From Forficula auricularia (lineage: Eukaryota; Arthropoda; Insecta; Dermaptera; Forficulidae): a stretch of 64,000 nucleotides of DNA. The notes under the pieces were generated by a model that was not told where the DNA came from, made no database searches, and was given only the letters and a program-made list of their open reading frames with translations. The translations under genes were made by a program, and so were the position numbers. Positions within the stretch are counted from its first letter, which is position 1. Every line of letters starts with the position of its first letter. Shown piece after piece: positions 1 through 11,870 of the stretch. The DNA lies in contig JALMQS010000887.1 in NCBI GenBank assembly GCA_024734495.1, positions 668,949-732,948 on the forward strand, in the 5' to 3' direction.

Positions 1-190
1 ATTAGACCTTTCAGAAAACTTTCGCAGAGAGCCTTTAATTCATTCATTATTATTATTTTTTTTTTTTTATTGAAAATAAGACCGTTTATAATAAATATGG
101 TCATTCTCATTACTTGCAATAATTTCTTAAAAATATTTTTCCAGAAAAACTTCATCAGTTATATTGTCAGAATCAAATGAATCGATGAAA

Positions 191-470
191 GGGCAATTAC
201 TCGAAGCCTGCCTTCCGGGCGGGCCTAGTATTGAATTCACTCAAAGATCTTCAATTTTTTTCCTCATTATGCTGAAAATATCTGGAACGTAAAGAAAAAA
301 CATTTTCAACCATGATTTTTTTCTCTGTGTGTCTGAATTAAGATACCCATGATAATTTAAGAACGAAAAGTAGTGGATAGTTCATTCTTGTGCTAAAATC
401 CTTGTATTTCCAATGCAGAACTGATTAGATTTAGGCTTTCTAGTTTCAGATTCTCTGATTAAAACAAAAT
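191..470 (+). repeat. Interspersed repeat R1 (copy)
   Basis: Begins with a GC-rich CTTCCGGGCGGGCCTAGTA block followed by GAATTCACT and a diverged ~220 bp tail (around TGATTTTTTTCTCTGTGTGTC and AACTGATTAGATTT). The same order of blocks recurs at 3,890-4,190 and, less well preserved, at 9,470-9,670, 18,240-18,400, 25,140-25,345 and inverted at 54,840-55,090. No coding capacity seen. Confidence 0.65.
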
Positions 471-546
471 TCATTTTTTAAATATTTTTTGAATAAAATA
501 ATTTATTCGAAATTCATTTTCTCCTCTTAAAAATCGACCTTTCAGA

Positions 547-800
547 TGATCTTTCCTTCTTCTTCAGGGACAACAAATATTTATAAAATGGGTTTGGCCA
601 TCAATTAGAATTTTTCATTTACAATAATAGATTTTGAACTCTCAAGGAGGGAAGATCCTCGGAAACGTTGATTTTTAAAAGGATGAAAATGACGTTCCAA
701 TAAACTCTTTTATTGGGAATTTTATTTTTCATTATCCTTGGGCTGCCTTTCCATCAATTCTCCATTGAATTCTACCAGTCTGTCACAAGAAAACAAAAAA
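547..800 (+). mobile_element. Degenerate Penelope-type palindrome fragment
   Basis: Contains CTTCTTCAGGG on one side and AAGGAGGGAAGATCCTC plus GGAAACGTTGA on the other, then ATTATCCTTGGGCTGCCTTTC. These are the same blocks found in the better palindromes at 6,862-7,163 and 19,873-20,176. The hammerhead-like box itself is missing. A 90-codon ORF over it is fortuitous. Confidence 0.5.
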
Positions 801-828
801 TAAAATTAGATAGGGTACTAAAATGTTT

Positions 829-930
829 TAAATTACAATTTTGGTGTTTTTTGAGGCTCTTGGCGAACGAAGACATTCCATCTGTTTCCAAGGTTTTCAA
901 GAGCCTCAAAAAACACCAAAATTGTAAAAA
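829..930. repeat. Inverted repeat, 27-bp arms
   Basis: ACAATTTTGGTGTTTTTTGA followed by GGCTCTT at 835-861 is repeated as its reverse complement at about 899-926, ending in a poly-A run. The loop is about 40 bp. It is probably a small foldback element within the repeat-rich intergenic region. Confidence 0.8.
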
Positions 931-1247
931 AAAAAAAAAAAAAAAATACTTCCTATCACTATTATTTTGTACAACACCATATTGATCAAATATTGTGGAA
1001 TAATGTTGTTTATCAACTTATAATCCCAAAGGAACTGAAATAATTCAATTGAATTCCCACATATTTATTAGAACTATAAAATTATTTCCGGTTGGTCCAT
1101 CCATAGTGAAATTAGAAAATTACCTAACATTTTCTAATTCAGGATATTTCGTCTTCTACATAATTCTTAGTAGTGAAATGACGGTTATATTAATAAAAGT
1201 GATTTCAACAAATTAATGTTGGCTGAGTTGATTTGATCTATGTATAT

Positions 1248-1386
1248 ATTAAAACTTTTTGAAATAAGCCACATTATTATATATTTGTTAAAAACACTTA
1301 TAAATACCAACAAACACAAATAAATACACGACGTTCGACCACTTCATCTGTGATTGAATGTGGTTTATTTCAAAAAGTTCTATTAA
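1248..1386. mobile_element. Small palindromic element
   Basis: AACTTTTTGAAATAAGCCAC and its reverse complement (GTGGTTTATTTCAAAAAGTT) bound about 140 bp. The right arm holds CGACGTTCGACCACTTCATC, which on the - strand resembles a decayed CTGATGA...GAAACGTC hammerhead-like motif. Confidence 0.5.
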
Positions 1387-2827
1387 ACTATTCAACAGCA
1401 AAGCTTTAATCAGTCTGTGAAATTATTTTATATTATCCATTGAAAACACCTTCAATCAAATTGTCGGGAATATACCTACTAGAAAATGTTAACTATTTTC
1501 TTTACCCTGGAGGTCCAACCAGCTTAAGAATATCTTAAAGCCCTTAAATGAGCAAATGAGCTACAGATTCTTGAGCTTATCCCAGAATACACCACTGTAG
1601 TATGGAAAAATTAAGATTTTTTTTTAAAGTTGTTTTACATTTCCTTGCAGTTAATATCCGATCTATGTACTTTTTTTTATTTGAGTTTGCCATTCTTTCA
1701 TTTATCATTTGATCCTTTCAATTAGTAAAACTTTAGAAAATGAATAGATTCAACGATGTGTGTCGATTTGTTAAAGGAATTGGAAAATATAATAGATATG
1801 TATCTATTGCATAAGTTTTTTTATTGTTATTCTAGCTGACTTCATCTCATTTACACGTAATTCTTCAGAAGCCAAGGAGATTATTCTCATTATTTCCCAT
1901 TTAATTTACTCATTACTCATGTCTATTTAATCTATTTGTACTTGATAAAAATTATAAATTTTTACTCGGTACGCTCGTGAGAAAAGCCTACTTGCTGGAC
2001 GGATCGATGTATTAAATTCACTCGAATTTTATTTATATATTTATTTATTTATTATTTGTTTAACTTGCTTCAAAATGCCTGAAACGAGAAAAAAAATATT
2101 TTTCTGCCTTTGTTTCTGGAGATTTACAAGATAATTCAAGATCTAAGAAATTTCCTTGTTTCAAAATGTTTATGACTATGGACTTTTTAGCTTCGGGACT
2201 CCTGGTGCAAAAATGGAGAAAATCAGCAAAAAATTCAATTATCAAATACTAGGCTATCGAATGGTTGTAATAAATGAGCTAAAATTTGGCATACATTTTT
2301 TATCAATAAACTGCACAGCCAAGCTTCAACTTTCTAGCTTATACGATCTTTGATAGAAAATTTCCAACTCTCTAAAATTGCCTAGTCTCGAAAAAATTAA
2401 GTTTTTTCTTAAATTTAAATTGTTAAATCTATATTTAGCATGGGGGGGGGGGGGGTTTACAAATTATAGTCGAATGACACGTTAAATTTAAAGAAATTTA
2501 AATATTTAATTTTAAAACAAAATTTAGCAAGACCTAGATTTATTTAGATTAATTTTAGCGTTGATAAACGACTCATTTAAACTGACTACGACCTTTAAAT
2601 TGATAAATAATTAATCCATTCACATTCATAAATGGAGAATTTAGTATAAGGAACAGATTTGTGATTTATCCCGAGACAGATCTGATCATTTATGGAGCCC
2701 TTTATTGAGAATAATGACGATTAAAAAGGATGTGGGGAAGAGAGCATTAATTCAACAGACAGATTGAAAAAAGAATATATCAAATCATATTGAAAAAATT
2801 CTATTGATTGTGAATATATAAATAAAT

Positions 2828-3120
2828 AAATATAAATTTTGTATATAAAACACATTTATTAGAATACCAAACGTTTCGGGGGAAATTCTTCCATTGGAAC
2901 TTATAACAAATTTGAAAATTAGTTGTTTGAAGAAAGCAATAGAAAGCAACTATAAACCAGTTATAGTTTATAGTTGAATTCACATTCATTTCTTAAAGGC
3001 ACTATTTTTTCAAATTTGTTAAAATTACCATTGAAAAAAGGAGAATGTTCACCGAAACGTTTGGTATTCTAATAAACGTTTGAAGAGTGTTTTTTATACA
3101 AAATTTGTATTTATTTATCA
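2828..3120. mobile_element. Palindromic Penelope-like element, family C
   Basis: Two inverted arms carry ACCAAACGTTTCGG (left) and CCGAAACGTTTGGT (right), outward AT-rich ends (TATAAATTTTGTATA) and a central region TATAAACCAGTTATAGTTTA. The GAAACGTT end of the hammerhead-like motif is present, but the CTGANGA box is replaced by TTGAAAA. Same family as 20,834-21,052, 17,560-17,760 and 62,085-62,155. Confidence 0.6.
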
Positions 3121-3889
3121 AATTGTAATTTGTTTCGATATGTAAGTTATTTTTGGGGTTAGACTTACCATGTTTAAATTAGAAAATTAATTAAAATTGT
3201 TTAATATTTCCACTATTCCTAATCCTGTAGCTGTCTGCAAGAATTAAACTTTGCTCAATCATCTAAGTACTCATAAGCGGAGAAGCCTGGTCGTGTCAAA
3301 GACTTCGGATAAAATATTAGGATGGAAACAAGTTTTAGAATTAATCGATCGCTTAATTTAAAATATTGAATATTTGTGGTTAATTTTTTTTTTTTTTAAT
3401 AAAAAAGCAATTGTGGAATCAATCATAGGACGGCTTAGGTTCTTTTCCTGTATTTGAACTTTGAAATGAAAAAGGATTAATTAAAATGGTGTTATTTTTC
3501 AACGATTTTCGACTTAATGCACTCGCTCCGCATTCGGGCGTACTAAGCGCATTCTATGACTCCTAAAGTCCGGAACGAATAAGGCGGAAGAAGATAAATG
3601 AAGAAGCTCAAGACTTTCAGGCATTGGTGTTAAATATAAAGAGATATATAACTTGCGGCTAGTTACATGTCTGTAAAAAATATTTCCAAAATTTGCTGAG
3701 AGCTCTAAGGAGAGCAACTCTTAAAGAAGATTTCATTTTTATCTTATTTGAAACTAAAGTTTTGAAGCTCTCGAAATAATCTATATTCGAAATAAATAAA
3801 AAAAAATTATTCAAATACATATCTATCTATATTAACAATGAGAGACCATCTTCAATATATTTTCTACTCTCGGCAAAATACCATTTAAA

Positions 3890-4190
3890 ATTACCCGGCA
3901 TGACCGGGAGGCAGGTGAGTCTTGCCTACCGGGCGAGACTAGTAGTGAATTCACTAAAAAAAAATATTTTAAATTTGTTTTTCCTCATTATACTGGAACG
4001 TGGAGAAAAATTATTTTAAACCATGATTTTATTTCTGTCTATGTGTCTGGATGCAGATACCCACGAAAATATAAGAGCCAAAAGTTGTAGAAAGTTCCTT
4101 CTTGATCTAAAATTCTTGTATTTTCAATGCGGTGAACTGATTAGATTTTAGGCTTTCTAGCATTAGAACTTCTGGTTCTCAAATGCAAAA
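3890..4190 (+). repeat. Interspersed repeat R1 (copy)
   Basis: Best-preserved copy: ACTCTCGGCAAAA and CCCGGCATGACCGGGAGGC, then TCTTGCCTACCGGGCGAGAC and TAGTAGTGAATTCACT, followed by the ~220 bp tail shared with 250-470. The GC-rich head can form a CCCGG...CCGGG hairpin. Confidence 0.65.
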
Positions 4191-4267
4191 ATCATCATTT
4201 TTTAATGGTTTTATTGAGATTTTAATCCAGTATTATAATATAGGCTTAAACGAACAATTCGTTTGAT

Positions 4268-4553
4268 ATACTAGATGAGGGAGGAGGTATCAGCCAAAGA
4301 TGGAATCACTGGGTTCAATAAAACACCTTTAATGAGACGTTTCGGCCTAAATTTTATTTGGCCATCTTTAGTCAATTAGGCTAAAATTTTTTTTTTTTTA
4401 CAAATGGATGTTATAATTGTAAAAAAAAAATTTTTTTAGCCTAATTGACTGAAGATGGCCAAATGAAATTTAGGCCGAAACGTCTCATTAAGGGTGTTTT
4501 GTTGAACCCAGTGATTCCATCTTTGGCTGATGCCTCCTCCCTCATCTAGTATA
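4268..4553. mobile_element. Palindromic element with hammerhead-like arms
   Basis: A near-perfect inverted repeat of about 285 bp. Left arm TATACTAGATGAGGGAGGAG is mirrored by CTCCTCCCTCATCTAGTATA on the right, centre near 4,405. Each arm holds a hammerhead-like motif facing outward; the right one is intact in its core and the left has CTAAAGA instead of CTGAAGA. No ORF. Fits a head-to-head pair of Penelope-type flanking repeats. Confidence 0.75.
4446..4487 (+). ncRNA. Hammerhead-like ribozyme motif
   Basis: TGA | CTGAAGA | T | GGCC - 12-nt loop - GGCC | GAAAC | GTC | TCA. CTGANGA and GAAA are the two invariant hammerhead boxes, GGCC/GGCC forms stem II, GTC is the cleavage triplet and TGA/TCA starts stem I. 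A self-complementary ACGT would make stem III only between two molecules. One extra T lies between the first box and stem II. Confidence 0.55.
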
Positions 4554-4599
4554 GTTTCATCACAGCCACGAACTCTTACAAAATTCGTTTGATATTTAA

Positions 4600-6415
4600 G
4601 TTTATTATTAATCTGTAGCGTAAATAAGTTTTCACTTTTTTTTATTTTTTAATAAATGTGTGGCTGAACGAGTCTTTCATTTGAACCTAATCGAGGAAAA
4701 TTACTAAAAAATACATGGGCAGAATGATCTCTCTTCCTTTAGACTTTAGAGTTAAGGAATTGCAAGGATGCCAAATATGACTCCAGATTTAGACTAGTAG
4801 AGAATAATTTCTAATTTGGGCTTGTGGCGAAGAAGATGACTAAAATGAGCGCAGATAGAATGATCGCATTTTCTCTAAAACTAAGGCAGTCCAAATACAA
4901 GTTCAGGCCTGTTTCATTGCAAATACAAGTTCAGACCTGTTTCAGACTAGTAGAGATTAATTTCTTAATTTCGATTATTCTAGGAACGGCCTTTTGACTC
5001 TAGTTAAGAAAATATTAAATCGAAATGAATATCAGATATAGATAACCGAGTCTTGAAAAAGTTTCACTTTTTCCTCCAATTTTATTTTAATTTTCTATAC
5101 GTACTTTCTAAACTTTGATGTTAATATTTAGAAACATGAGATGCATTTCAAATAAAAAAAAAATATCCTTTTCATGCTATTATATTTATACATAGACATA
5201 TATATAATCTGAGAAGAGGAGATTTTTAAGTATCATTGCTTCATTAAATTCACATTAAGGAGATTGAAAGAAAAAGATTATCATCATCTTAATCCGTTTA
5301 GATATTACTAGTTCTTTTTTATCTCATTAAAAAAAAAAAAATTAAAAAACTAATCAATTAATCGGGGTTTATTTGGAAAGAAAATATTTTTTATTTTGTT
5401 TAGTGAATTTGATAATTATTTTATAAAAATCGACTAAGTACAGTGAGTTTCGCATTTCGAAGTTTCTGTACTTAATATATGTAATTAATATTTATGAATA
5501 GATGGGAGTATTGAGCAAACTACTGTTTTAATATTATAATTATTATTAAATATTAAAAAAGAAATTAAAAAACCAGTATCAAACATGTTAAATATTTTTA
5601 ATTAAGATGTTCGTCTCCTCGGGAGTTGAACCCAAATCTTTGATACTGGCTTGATTTATTTTTCCATGAATAAATTAATATTCTGTAAATACCTTCAATG
5701 AGGCTGAATTTTGAAAATTTGTATATTTTTAGAAATTCAAAAACACTTTACTATTTTGCATTCATAATTAAAAAAACAAAAATCAATAAAAACTAAAACA
5801 AAAATGAATAACTTTTAGAGTAAAAAAATTATCCCCAAACAACTGACAATCTTTCAGTTTAGCCATTTAGTTATTCAATATTTATTTAATATCATGATTA
5901 ATTAAATGTATATACCTCCATGTTTAGATAAGAAAAACAAATACTTGAGATATCAAAATCATTTTTATTTGACATTTATAAGCAAAGTATTAACGTAATC
6001 CTTGATTATTTTTATTTTACGACAAGATATGTGATTTCGAAATTGCGTTGGACTCAAAATTCTTCTTTTTTGACGCTCCGTGACACCGTATTTTTAAAGT
6101 GTCTTATTCTACTTAATGAGTTCTTTACAACTTATCTTACAAGTCCCTCACCAGGTTGAAAAAATATTTGTTTTTATCCCAAAAAAATTCAAATTTTCCT
6201 TAAGGAACTAGGCTTTCTATATATAAGATCAAGATAGTCTATATTTTACAAATCTCTATTTCTCCTCAGTCTTGAATACACTTCGATCTTGAGGAAAGCA
6301 TTCTCTTACTCCCATGAATGATTAATTGCAGTAACGAGTGATAAAATTGATTACATTGAATAGCTCTCTTGATTCCATAATTTACCGAAGAAGCATTTAA
6401 GCCCTTTTCTTTTTT
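4600..6415. other. AT-rich intergenic DNA, little recognisable
   Basis: No gene or clear transposon structure seen apart from a short tRNA-like tail at 5,605-5,650 (on the - strand GGGTTCAACTCCC, a B-box-like motif). Microsatellite-like A and T runs are frequent. Confidence 0.4.
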
Positions 6416-6861
6416 ATATTACCATACAGGATATGGTCATATATTGTAATTGTAATTTTGCACGAAAAAAGTGTTGTTTTTTTGCTTCATTTTTTCGAAA
6501 TATCTCAAAAACGGCTGAAACTATTTTGATAAAAAAAAATTAAGCTAAACCAGTGCGTTTTGATCTACAAAAAAGCCATAAAGAGTGAACATCGAAAAAA
6601 TTATATTTTACGAGGTATTAATTATTTTTTCAAAATGTATTTTAGTAATTTACCAAATTTTGTGTACGCTCAAAAACTAGTGTGAATATCAAAACGAAAT
6701 TTCACATGTAGTTTTTATTGTATTGAGATTAAGAGCTAATTAGCTAATTTGTTTTTGGTTGAAATTGAACCCGAAATTAAAGGGGGAGGGCGATTTAAAA
6801 AATTAAAATTATAATTTTTTTTGCACAAAATTTTCTCTGGAGAGAGACGGATTTGTAGAAC

Positions 6862-7163
6862 TTTTAATTGAAAGTAATGGAAGGCAGCCCAGGGGTAGTG
6901 AGAAAAAAAAAATAACACATATCCAAACAAGGTGTAATTTGTTGGATTCCTTCTTCCTTTCAATTCAAACTGACGTTTCGGAGGATTCTTCCCTCCTTCT
7001 TCCTGACCCTTTAAAACCCTGAAGAAGGAGGGAAGAATCCTCCGAAACGTCGGTTTGAATTGGAAGGAAGAAGGAATCCAATAAATTACACCTTGTTTGG
7101 ATGTGTGTTAATTTTTTCTTTCCTCACTACCCCTGGGCTGCTTTCCATTACTTTCAATTAAAA
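6862..7163. mobile_element. Palindromic Penelope-type element inserted in element G
   Basis: Arms of about 145 bp read TTTTAATTGAAAGTAATGGA / TCCATTACTTTCAATTAAAA at the ends and meet near 7,008. Both contain the hammerhead-like module; the right arm is intact and the left has CAGGAAGA in place of the CTGAAGA box. The same family is at 19,873-20,176 and, degraded, at 547-800. A 75-codon ORF across the left arm is an artefact. Confidence 0.75.
7014..7056 (+). ncRNA. Hammerhead-like ribozyme motif
   Basis: AAACC | CTGAAGA | A | GGAGG - gaagaat - CCTCC | GAAAC | GTC | GGTTT. Stem II is 5 bp (GGAGG/CCTCC) and stem I is 5 bp (AAACC/GGTTT), flanking both invariant boxes and a GTC triplet. This is one of the best-preserved copies in the window. 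One extra A sits 5' of stem II. Confidence 0.6.
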
Positions 7164-7419
7164 TTATAAAATTTTCAAACTAAAAAAATCAAGAAAAATT
7201 GAATTTACAAGGGTCCTATAATAAAAAAGCCATTATTGTTTTCATTAATATGATAACATTTTTATACTAAAATACTTTAAGCTATTTCCCCTAGAAGAGT
7301 TCTATATTTAAAAGAAGATATGTTCAATTGCTAATGAGCACAAAATTAAGAGGGTTCTCTCTTAAATGATTATAAATTATTTTATTAAATATAAGAGAGG
7401 GGCCAGGTGTATGGTAAAT

Positions 7420-9025
7420 TCATGTGAATGGCCACAACAGCTTATTTATACCTACCTACTACCACGGCATTTGTTATCTCGAAATAAAATCTTGAAAATC
7501 TCCATTTAATTAATTTTCTCAAAATACTCATTTTTTAAACAATCAGTCAAATTTGAGTCAAAAAACACTACATTTGCCCGTATTTTTACCGAAACATTCA
7601 AAACCCGATTTCACAAATACTTTGGAATTCTCCCATCTTTCCTTCTATTGAAAGTCCCCCCCCCCCCTCCTCTTCCCTCAAGAATTCCCGAGTTAACCTT
7701 GACTTAAAAGTGTTGCACATTCTTGTATCTTTATCATAAAAAAATATTTTATCTAGAACATTTTTATATAAATGAAGTTATTATTTTTAATAAACTGAGA
7801 ATTTTCCCATAATTATATCAGAGAGAAAAATTGACGATTAAACATACTCTCTCATTTGAAATTGTTTATTGGTGCCGTGTGTTTCAAGTTCTTAAGGTGC
7901 TGCTCATAATTATATTTTTTATTAAAAATTTTGATTTGTAAGGAATAAATCAAAGACTGTGTTTCTGTTTGATGTAAATAAGTATACACTGTCTGTATCT
8001 ATATGTAAATATTTTGTAAATGACTTCCGAAAACTGCCGTTGTAATTTTTGTATCTTCTCAATGTAAACGTATTAATGGAACTCTTACAGTTAGAAAAAA
8101 GATAGTGTGCTTAAAAACAGGTTGTGTATATTAAAATAAAACAATCGTTTCTTTTATATTGTCATCAATTCACCGATTTTCCGGAGGTTTCGCCTTGTTG
8201 TAAGTATCAGAATCATTGGCACTTATGGGAGTTCAAGACTGCTCATCATCTATCTGGTTGATCTTCGAAAAAATCTTTTGTATTTCTGCAGAGTGACAAC
8301 GTCTGCCTACTGAATTTTTTAATATAAAAAAAATGTTAATAATGAGGTTAATTTAATAAAAATCTTTGTTTTGATAATATTAATAAAAAGAATATTGAGA
8401 TAAAAATTTTCTCATTTTAAAAACATTTATTTAAAACAAAATCGATTTCAACAGAGTTGGAATTCTACACTAGTGCTTTTGTCATAATATTCTGTTGGCT
8501 GCAAATAATTTTTTATTTTTACATTTATGAATAACTAATTAACTAGACTGTCAAATCTATTGAAAAATGTATCATTCGATTCATAAAAGTTCAATTATTG
8601 ATCTGTATAAATTTGTTGAAAATGGTACAATTTGTATAGAAGTTATAGCCCTTTTAAAAGCGCTGTCCAATTACTTCCATGGACAATTTTCAATAATATA
8701 TTTCTCGTTAATGAGACAGACGATCAACTTCAAATTTCGGTAATAAATATTTAATGCATTCGATGGTAAAAATTTGAGAATTTTCTTATAAAAATTATAA
8801 ACAGTCCCGAACCTACTTAAAAGAGTGTTCACCAGTATTTTTTTTTTTTTAATTATTTTAAATAAAAACTCACACCCTTTCGAATTCGAGTTTTGACATC
8901 ATAGTATTTTCAGTTAGAGTTAGTAATAGATTTAAATTTTCATTTGGCAAATTTCGCAGTCTAGTGATTCTTAACACATAGCCATACCATATAGTTTTTA
9001 AAAATTTTACAAATAAAGACTTATG
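7420..9025. other. AT-rich intergenic DNA, nothing recognised
   Basis: No exon-like segment, inverted-repeat pair or transposase remnant could be recognised on either strand. Confidence 0.4.
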
Positions 9026-9027
9026 TG

Positions 9028-9115
9028 AGAAGGGTTGTTTTATCCCTTCGGAGATCGAACCCGAATGCCAAAATTAGCAATCCGGGCTGATTGGTTGACC
9101 CTTCTACCATATAAT
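9028..9115 (-). repeat. tRNA-derived SINE-like repeat
   Basis: On the - strand it has a B-box-like GGGTTCGATCTCC and upstream TGGTAGAAGGGTCAACC, reminiscent of an A box, separated by a tRNA-like distance. The same module, in the same orientation, is at 32,639-32,730, 26,095-26,195 and 48,957-49,040. A shared tail (CTTGTGATTCTCCTAGAAAT) lies near 9,160 and 32,767. Confidence 0.55.
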
Positions 9116-10118
9116 TAAATATAATCCAATCCATCTCGGATCTAAAAGATGGCAATCTCTTGTGATTCTCCTAGAAATTTAAAGTCTATTTTTCTATCAG
9201 CATTTTAAAACTTTTATAGTATTTTTTTGATATATTTTTTTTACTTAATCTTTGCCACCATTTATTGAAAACATGGTTATTTACTTTACTTCTCTATTAT
9301 TTTTACTACAAATCATTAATCATTTAGGAGACAGTGACTAACATCAACACTGTGCTGTAAACACAGTAGGAAAATAAATTATTGATGGCAATATAAAAGT
9401 AACCAATTGTTTTCCTTTAACATTCACTTATTCCCTACCTTAGCATAATATTTGTCTGCTTCATGGATGCAGCTGTTCCTTCCTACCTGGCTTTTGAATT
9501 ATTGATGTCACCCGATTTTTTTTTTTGCTTATTGTGTTGGGAAATATATGAAATGGAGAAAAATAATTTTAAATCTAGATTCCTATACCCATGATAAATT
9601 AACATCGTAGAAAGTTATCCCCAAAATTTGTATATTTCCAAAACGAAGAACTGATTATATTTTGAAAAAATTTTGGGAAGCTATTCAAAAAACTGAAATT
9701 TAGTTCACATATTTGAATTAAATTGCACTTTTTAGACATTTTTAAACTTTAATTTTTTACAAAAATAACAACAATTTTGCTGGTATTTTAGCGAGACTTG
9801 AAATTTTTTTTCAATTTTTCCTCTAATTATTAATTTGATATTTTAAGGCTTTGTCTTTATCTTCAGTTCACTATAATTAAGTATTTATTAGCAGTTCAAT
9901 CATTCCACATTAATTCAATTCAATTTTTATTGAATATTTATAGAATACTTAAGATGAAGACAAATTTTCGAAATTATAATCTCAAATTAATAAAATATGT
10001 ACACATTTTTTTTATTTTTTTTATTTTATTAACTCATACTAGAGGTGCATGATAAAGTAAAGAGGTATATAAAGAGAAATCAATGAGGCTGTCCTCTGCT
10101 TAATGCAAAATATAAATA

Positions 10119-10662
10119 CACTTGCGGACAAAAAAAAATCGAGCCGCCTACTCTCTTTTTCTAAAACTTGACTTATTTCAGGTTATAGGCATCGGATTGT
10201 AATAGAAAAGGTGTCATAAGTTAGGGAATTTATTACAGTTTAATAAGAAATAAATTGTTACATTTTTTACCCACATCTGTTGATATAATGAAAAAAAAAA
10301 TACGAATATAAGCAAACTTTGTAATTTTAAGATATTGGAAATGAAGTGTACCTAATGGTAGTACTAAATTTCTGTATTTTAATTAAATTAAATTTATTGA
10401 GAAAATTAAAAATAAAATGTAAGATAAATTTGAAAAATAATGAAATTATTATTTATCTTAAAATTACAAATTTTGATGTTGTTGGTATTTTTTTTCCATT
10501 ATATCAAAAAATGTGTATACAAAATGTAACAATTTATTTCTTATTCAACTGTAATAAATATCCTAGCTTATGACACCTTTTTTATTCCAATCTGATGCCT
10601 AGAACCTGAAATAGGTCAAGAAAAAGAGAGTATAGGCGGCTCGATTTTTTTGTCATCATGGG
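10119..10662. mobile_element. Tc1-like foldback MITE flanked by TA
   Basis: Ends CACTTGCGGACAAAAAAAAA and (reverse) CCCATGATGACAAAAAAATC, both followed by ATCGAGCCGCCTA; TA dinucleotides flank it at 10,117-10,118 and 10,663-10,664. The inverted similarity continues for most of the 544 bp (for example CCTGAAATAGGTCAAGAAAA against TTTTCTAAAACTTGACTTAT), so it is nearly one large palindrome. The ORF within is not transposase. Confidence 0.75.
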
Positions 10663-10689
10663 TATAATATAACAAATATAAAAATCTAT

Positions 10690-10980
10690 CTATATATATA
10701 ATTTATTTGCTAGAGACTATAGTTTCGAAAGTTTGATTTTCATCAACAGTCTTTTTAATTAGAAGTAGGTATTCTATCTGTTATTTCTCATGATACTCGA
10801 TTGGATGTAGGTAAATTCGAGTTTCGTTTAGTGATTACTGACCAGCTTGCTATTAAATACGAATTCAAGTATATCCAATCCAGTATTTGAACCCATGAGA
10901 AATAACAAATAAAAAAGAAAAAAATTACAAAAAATGTCAAATGTTCGAAACTATGGTCTCTAACAAATAAATTATATATA
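10690..10980. mobile_element. Small inverted-repeat element
   Basis: TTATTTGCTAGAGACTATAG followed by TTTCGAA on the left mirrors TTCGAAACTATGGTCTC and TAACAAATAAA on the right, about 290 bp apart. The middle also has inverted similarity (ATAACAAATAAAAAAG, ATTGGAT). It lies between two Tc1-type elements. Confidence 0.6.
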
Positions 10981-10987
10981 TTCCTTA

Positions 10988-11772
10988 TACAGGGAGGGGC
11001 GCGGTCACTTCCTTATTTTGGAGAATCATAACACAAAGAGTATTGACAGTATCGATTTGATTCTTTTTTCTGTATACAGGGGTACATTTAAAGTTTTATT
11101 TCATTCGGTTTTAAAAACTCTATACGGGCGTTTGTTTGCTGTTCTAAGTTTCAAAACTACATCTGAAGGTGGCCACCGTCCTCGTCACTACACTGAGATG
11201 GCCGAATTTTGAAATTTCTGTCCACTTTTTCCAGCATAACTTAGCCTATGTAGGCAATAGCAGCACGAATATTGTCCTTCAGCTGACCAAGGGTCCTTGG
11301 ACGATTCGTGTAAACCAAAGATTTAAGATAGCCCCACAGGAAATAGTCACAAGGGGCTAAATCTGGCGATCACTGGCTACTGGAGATTGCCCCTAAGAGA
11401 GATGGGGGGCCGTTCGGGGAAGTGTTCCCGCAAGAGATTCATGGAAGTTCGTGCCGTGTGATCCGTGGCGCCATCCTGTATGACCCACAAATCCCCCGAT
11501 ATTTTTTAAGAATTTGGGTGAAAAAACTCCTCAATCGAAAAAGTGGACAGAAATTTCCAAGTTATTTCTCTTAGTGTATTGACGAGGACGGTGGCCACCT
11601 TCGAGATGTAGTTTTGGAAGGCCGAATGAAATAAAACTAGTTTTTGAAACCGAATGAAATAAAACTTTAAATGTACCCCTGTATATAGAAAGAAGAATTA
11701 AATCGATACTGCCAATACTATTTGTGTTATGATTTTTTAATATAAGGAAGTGACCGCGCCCCACACCCTGTA
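10988..11772 (-). mobile_element. IS630/Tc1-mariner element with long inverted repeats and transposase remnant
   Basis: Bounded by TACAGGGAGGGGCGCGGTCA and its mirror GACCGCGCCCCACACCCTGTA, with TA at both ends. The inverted repeats extend about 190 bp (for example TGTACCCCTGTATA, TTTATTTCATTCGGTTT). On the - strand the unique middle encodes a transposase C-terminus: RMAPRITRHELP, then SPDLAPCDYFLWGYLKS, VYTNRPRTLGQLKDNIRAAI and MLEKVDRNFK, with stops and frame changes. SPDLAPCDYFLWGYLK carries the last catalytic Asp. Non-autonomous. Confidence 0.75.
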
Positions 11773-11783
11773 TGTATAAATGT

Positions 11784-11870
11784 TTACATTTATTTGCATC
11801 AAGCTGAGGACATCCTCAATGATTTCTCCTTATGAATCAACAACTCCGCTACTCGCAGCAAACAAAATAT
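11784..11870 (+). repeat. Interspersed repeat R2 (terminal module)
   Basis: Module order is TTATTTGCATCAAGC, GAGGAC, TTTCTCCTTATGAATCAACA, then CTCCGCTACTCGCAGCAAA. Related modules are at 17,868-17,950, 48,385-48,520 and 63,752-63,911, with partial ends (CTCTCGGCAAAA) near 3,873 and 49,997. Confidence 0.6.

Larger units (their letters stand above)
6420..7418. mobile_element. Interspersed element G, interrupted copy
   Basis: Starts TTACCATACAGGATATGGTC and ends GGGGCCAGGTGTATGGTAAA, giving short TTTACCATAC inverted ends. Internal block AAATATCTCAAAAACGGCTG and CAAAAACTAGTGTGAATATC are shared with copies at 21,056-21,680, 41,875-42,490 and 56,588-57,265. This copy is split by the palindrome at 6,862-7,163. 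No coding capacity; superfamily not assigned. Confidence 0.6.
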
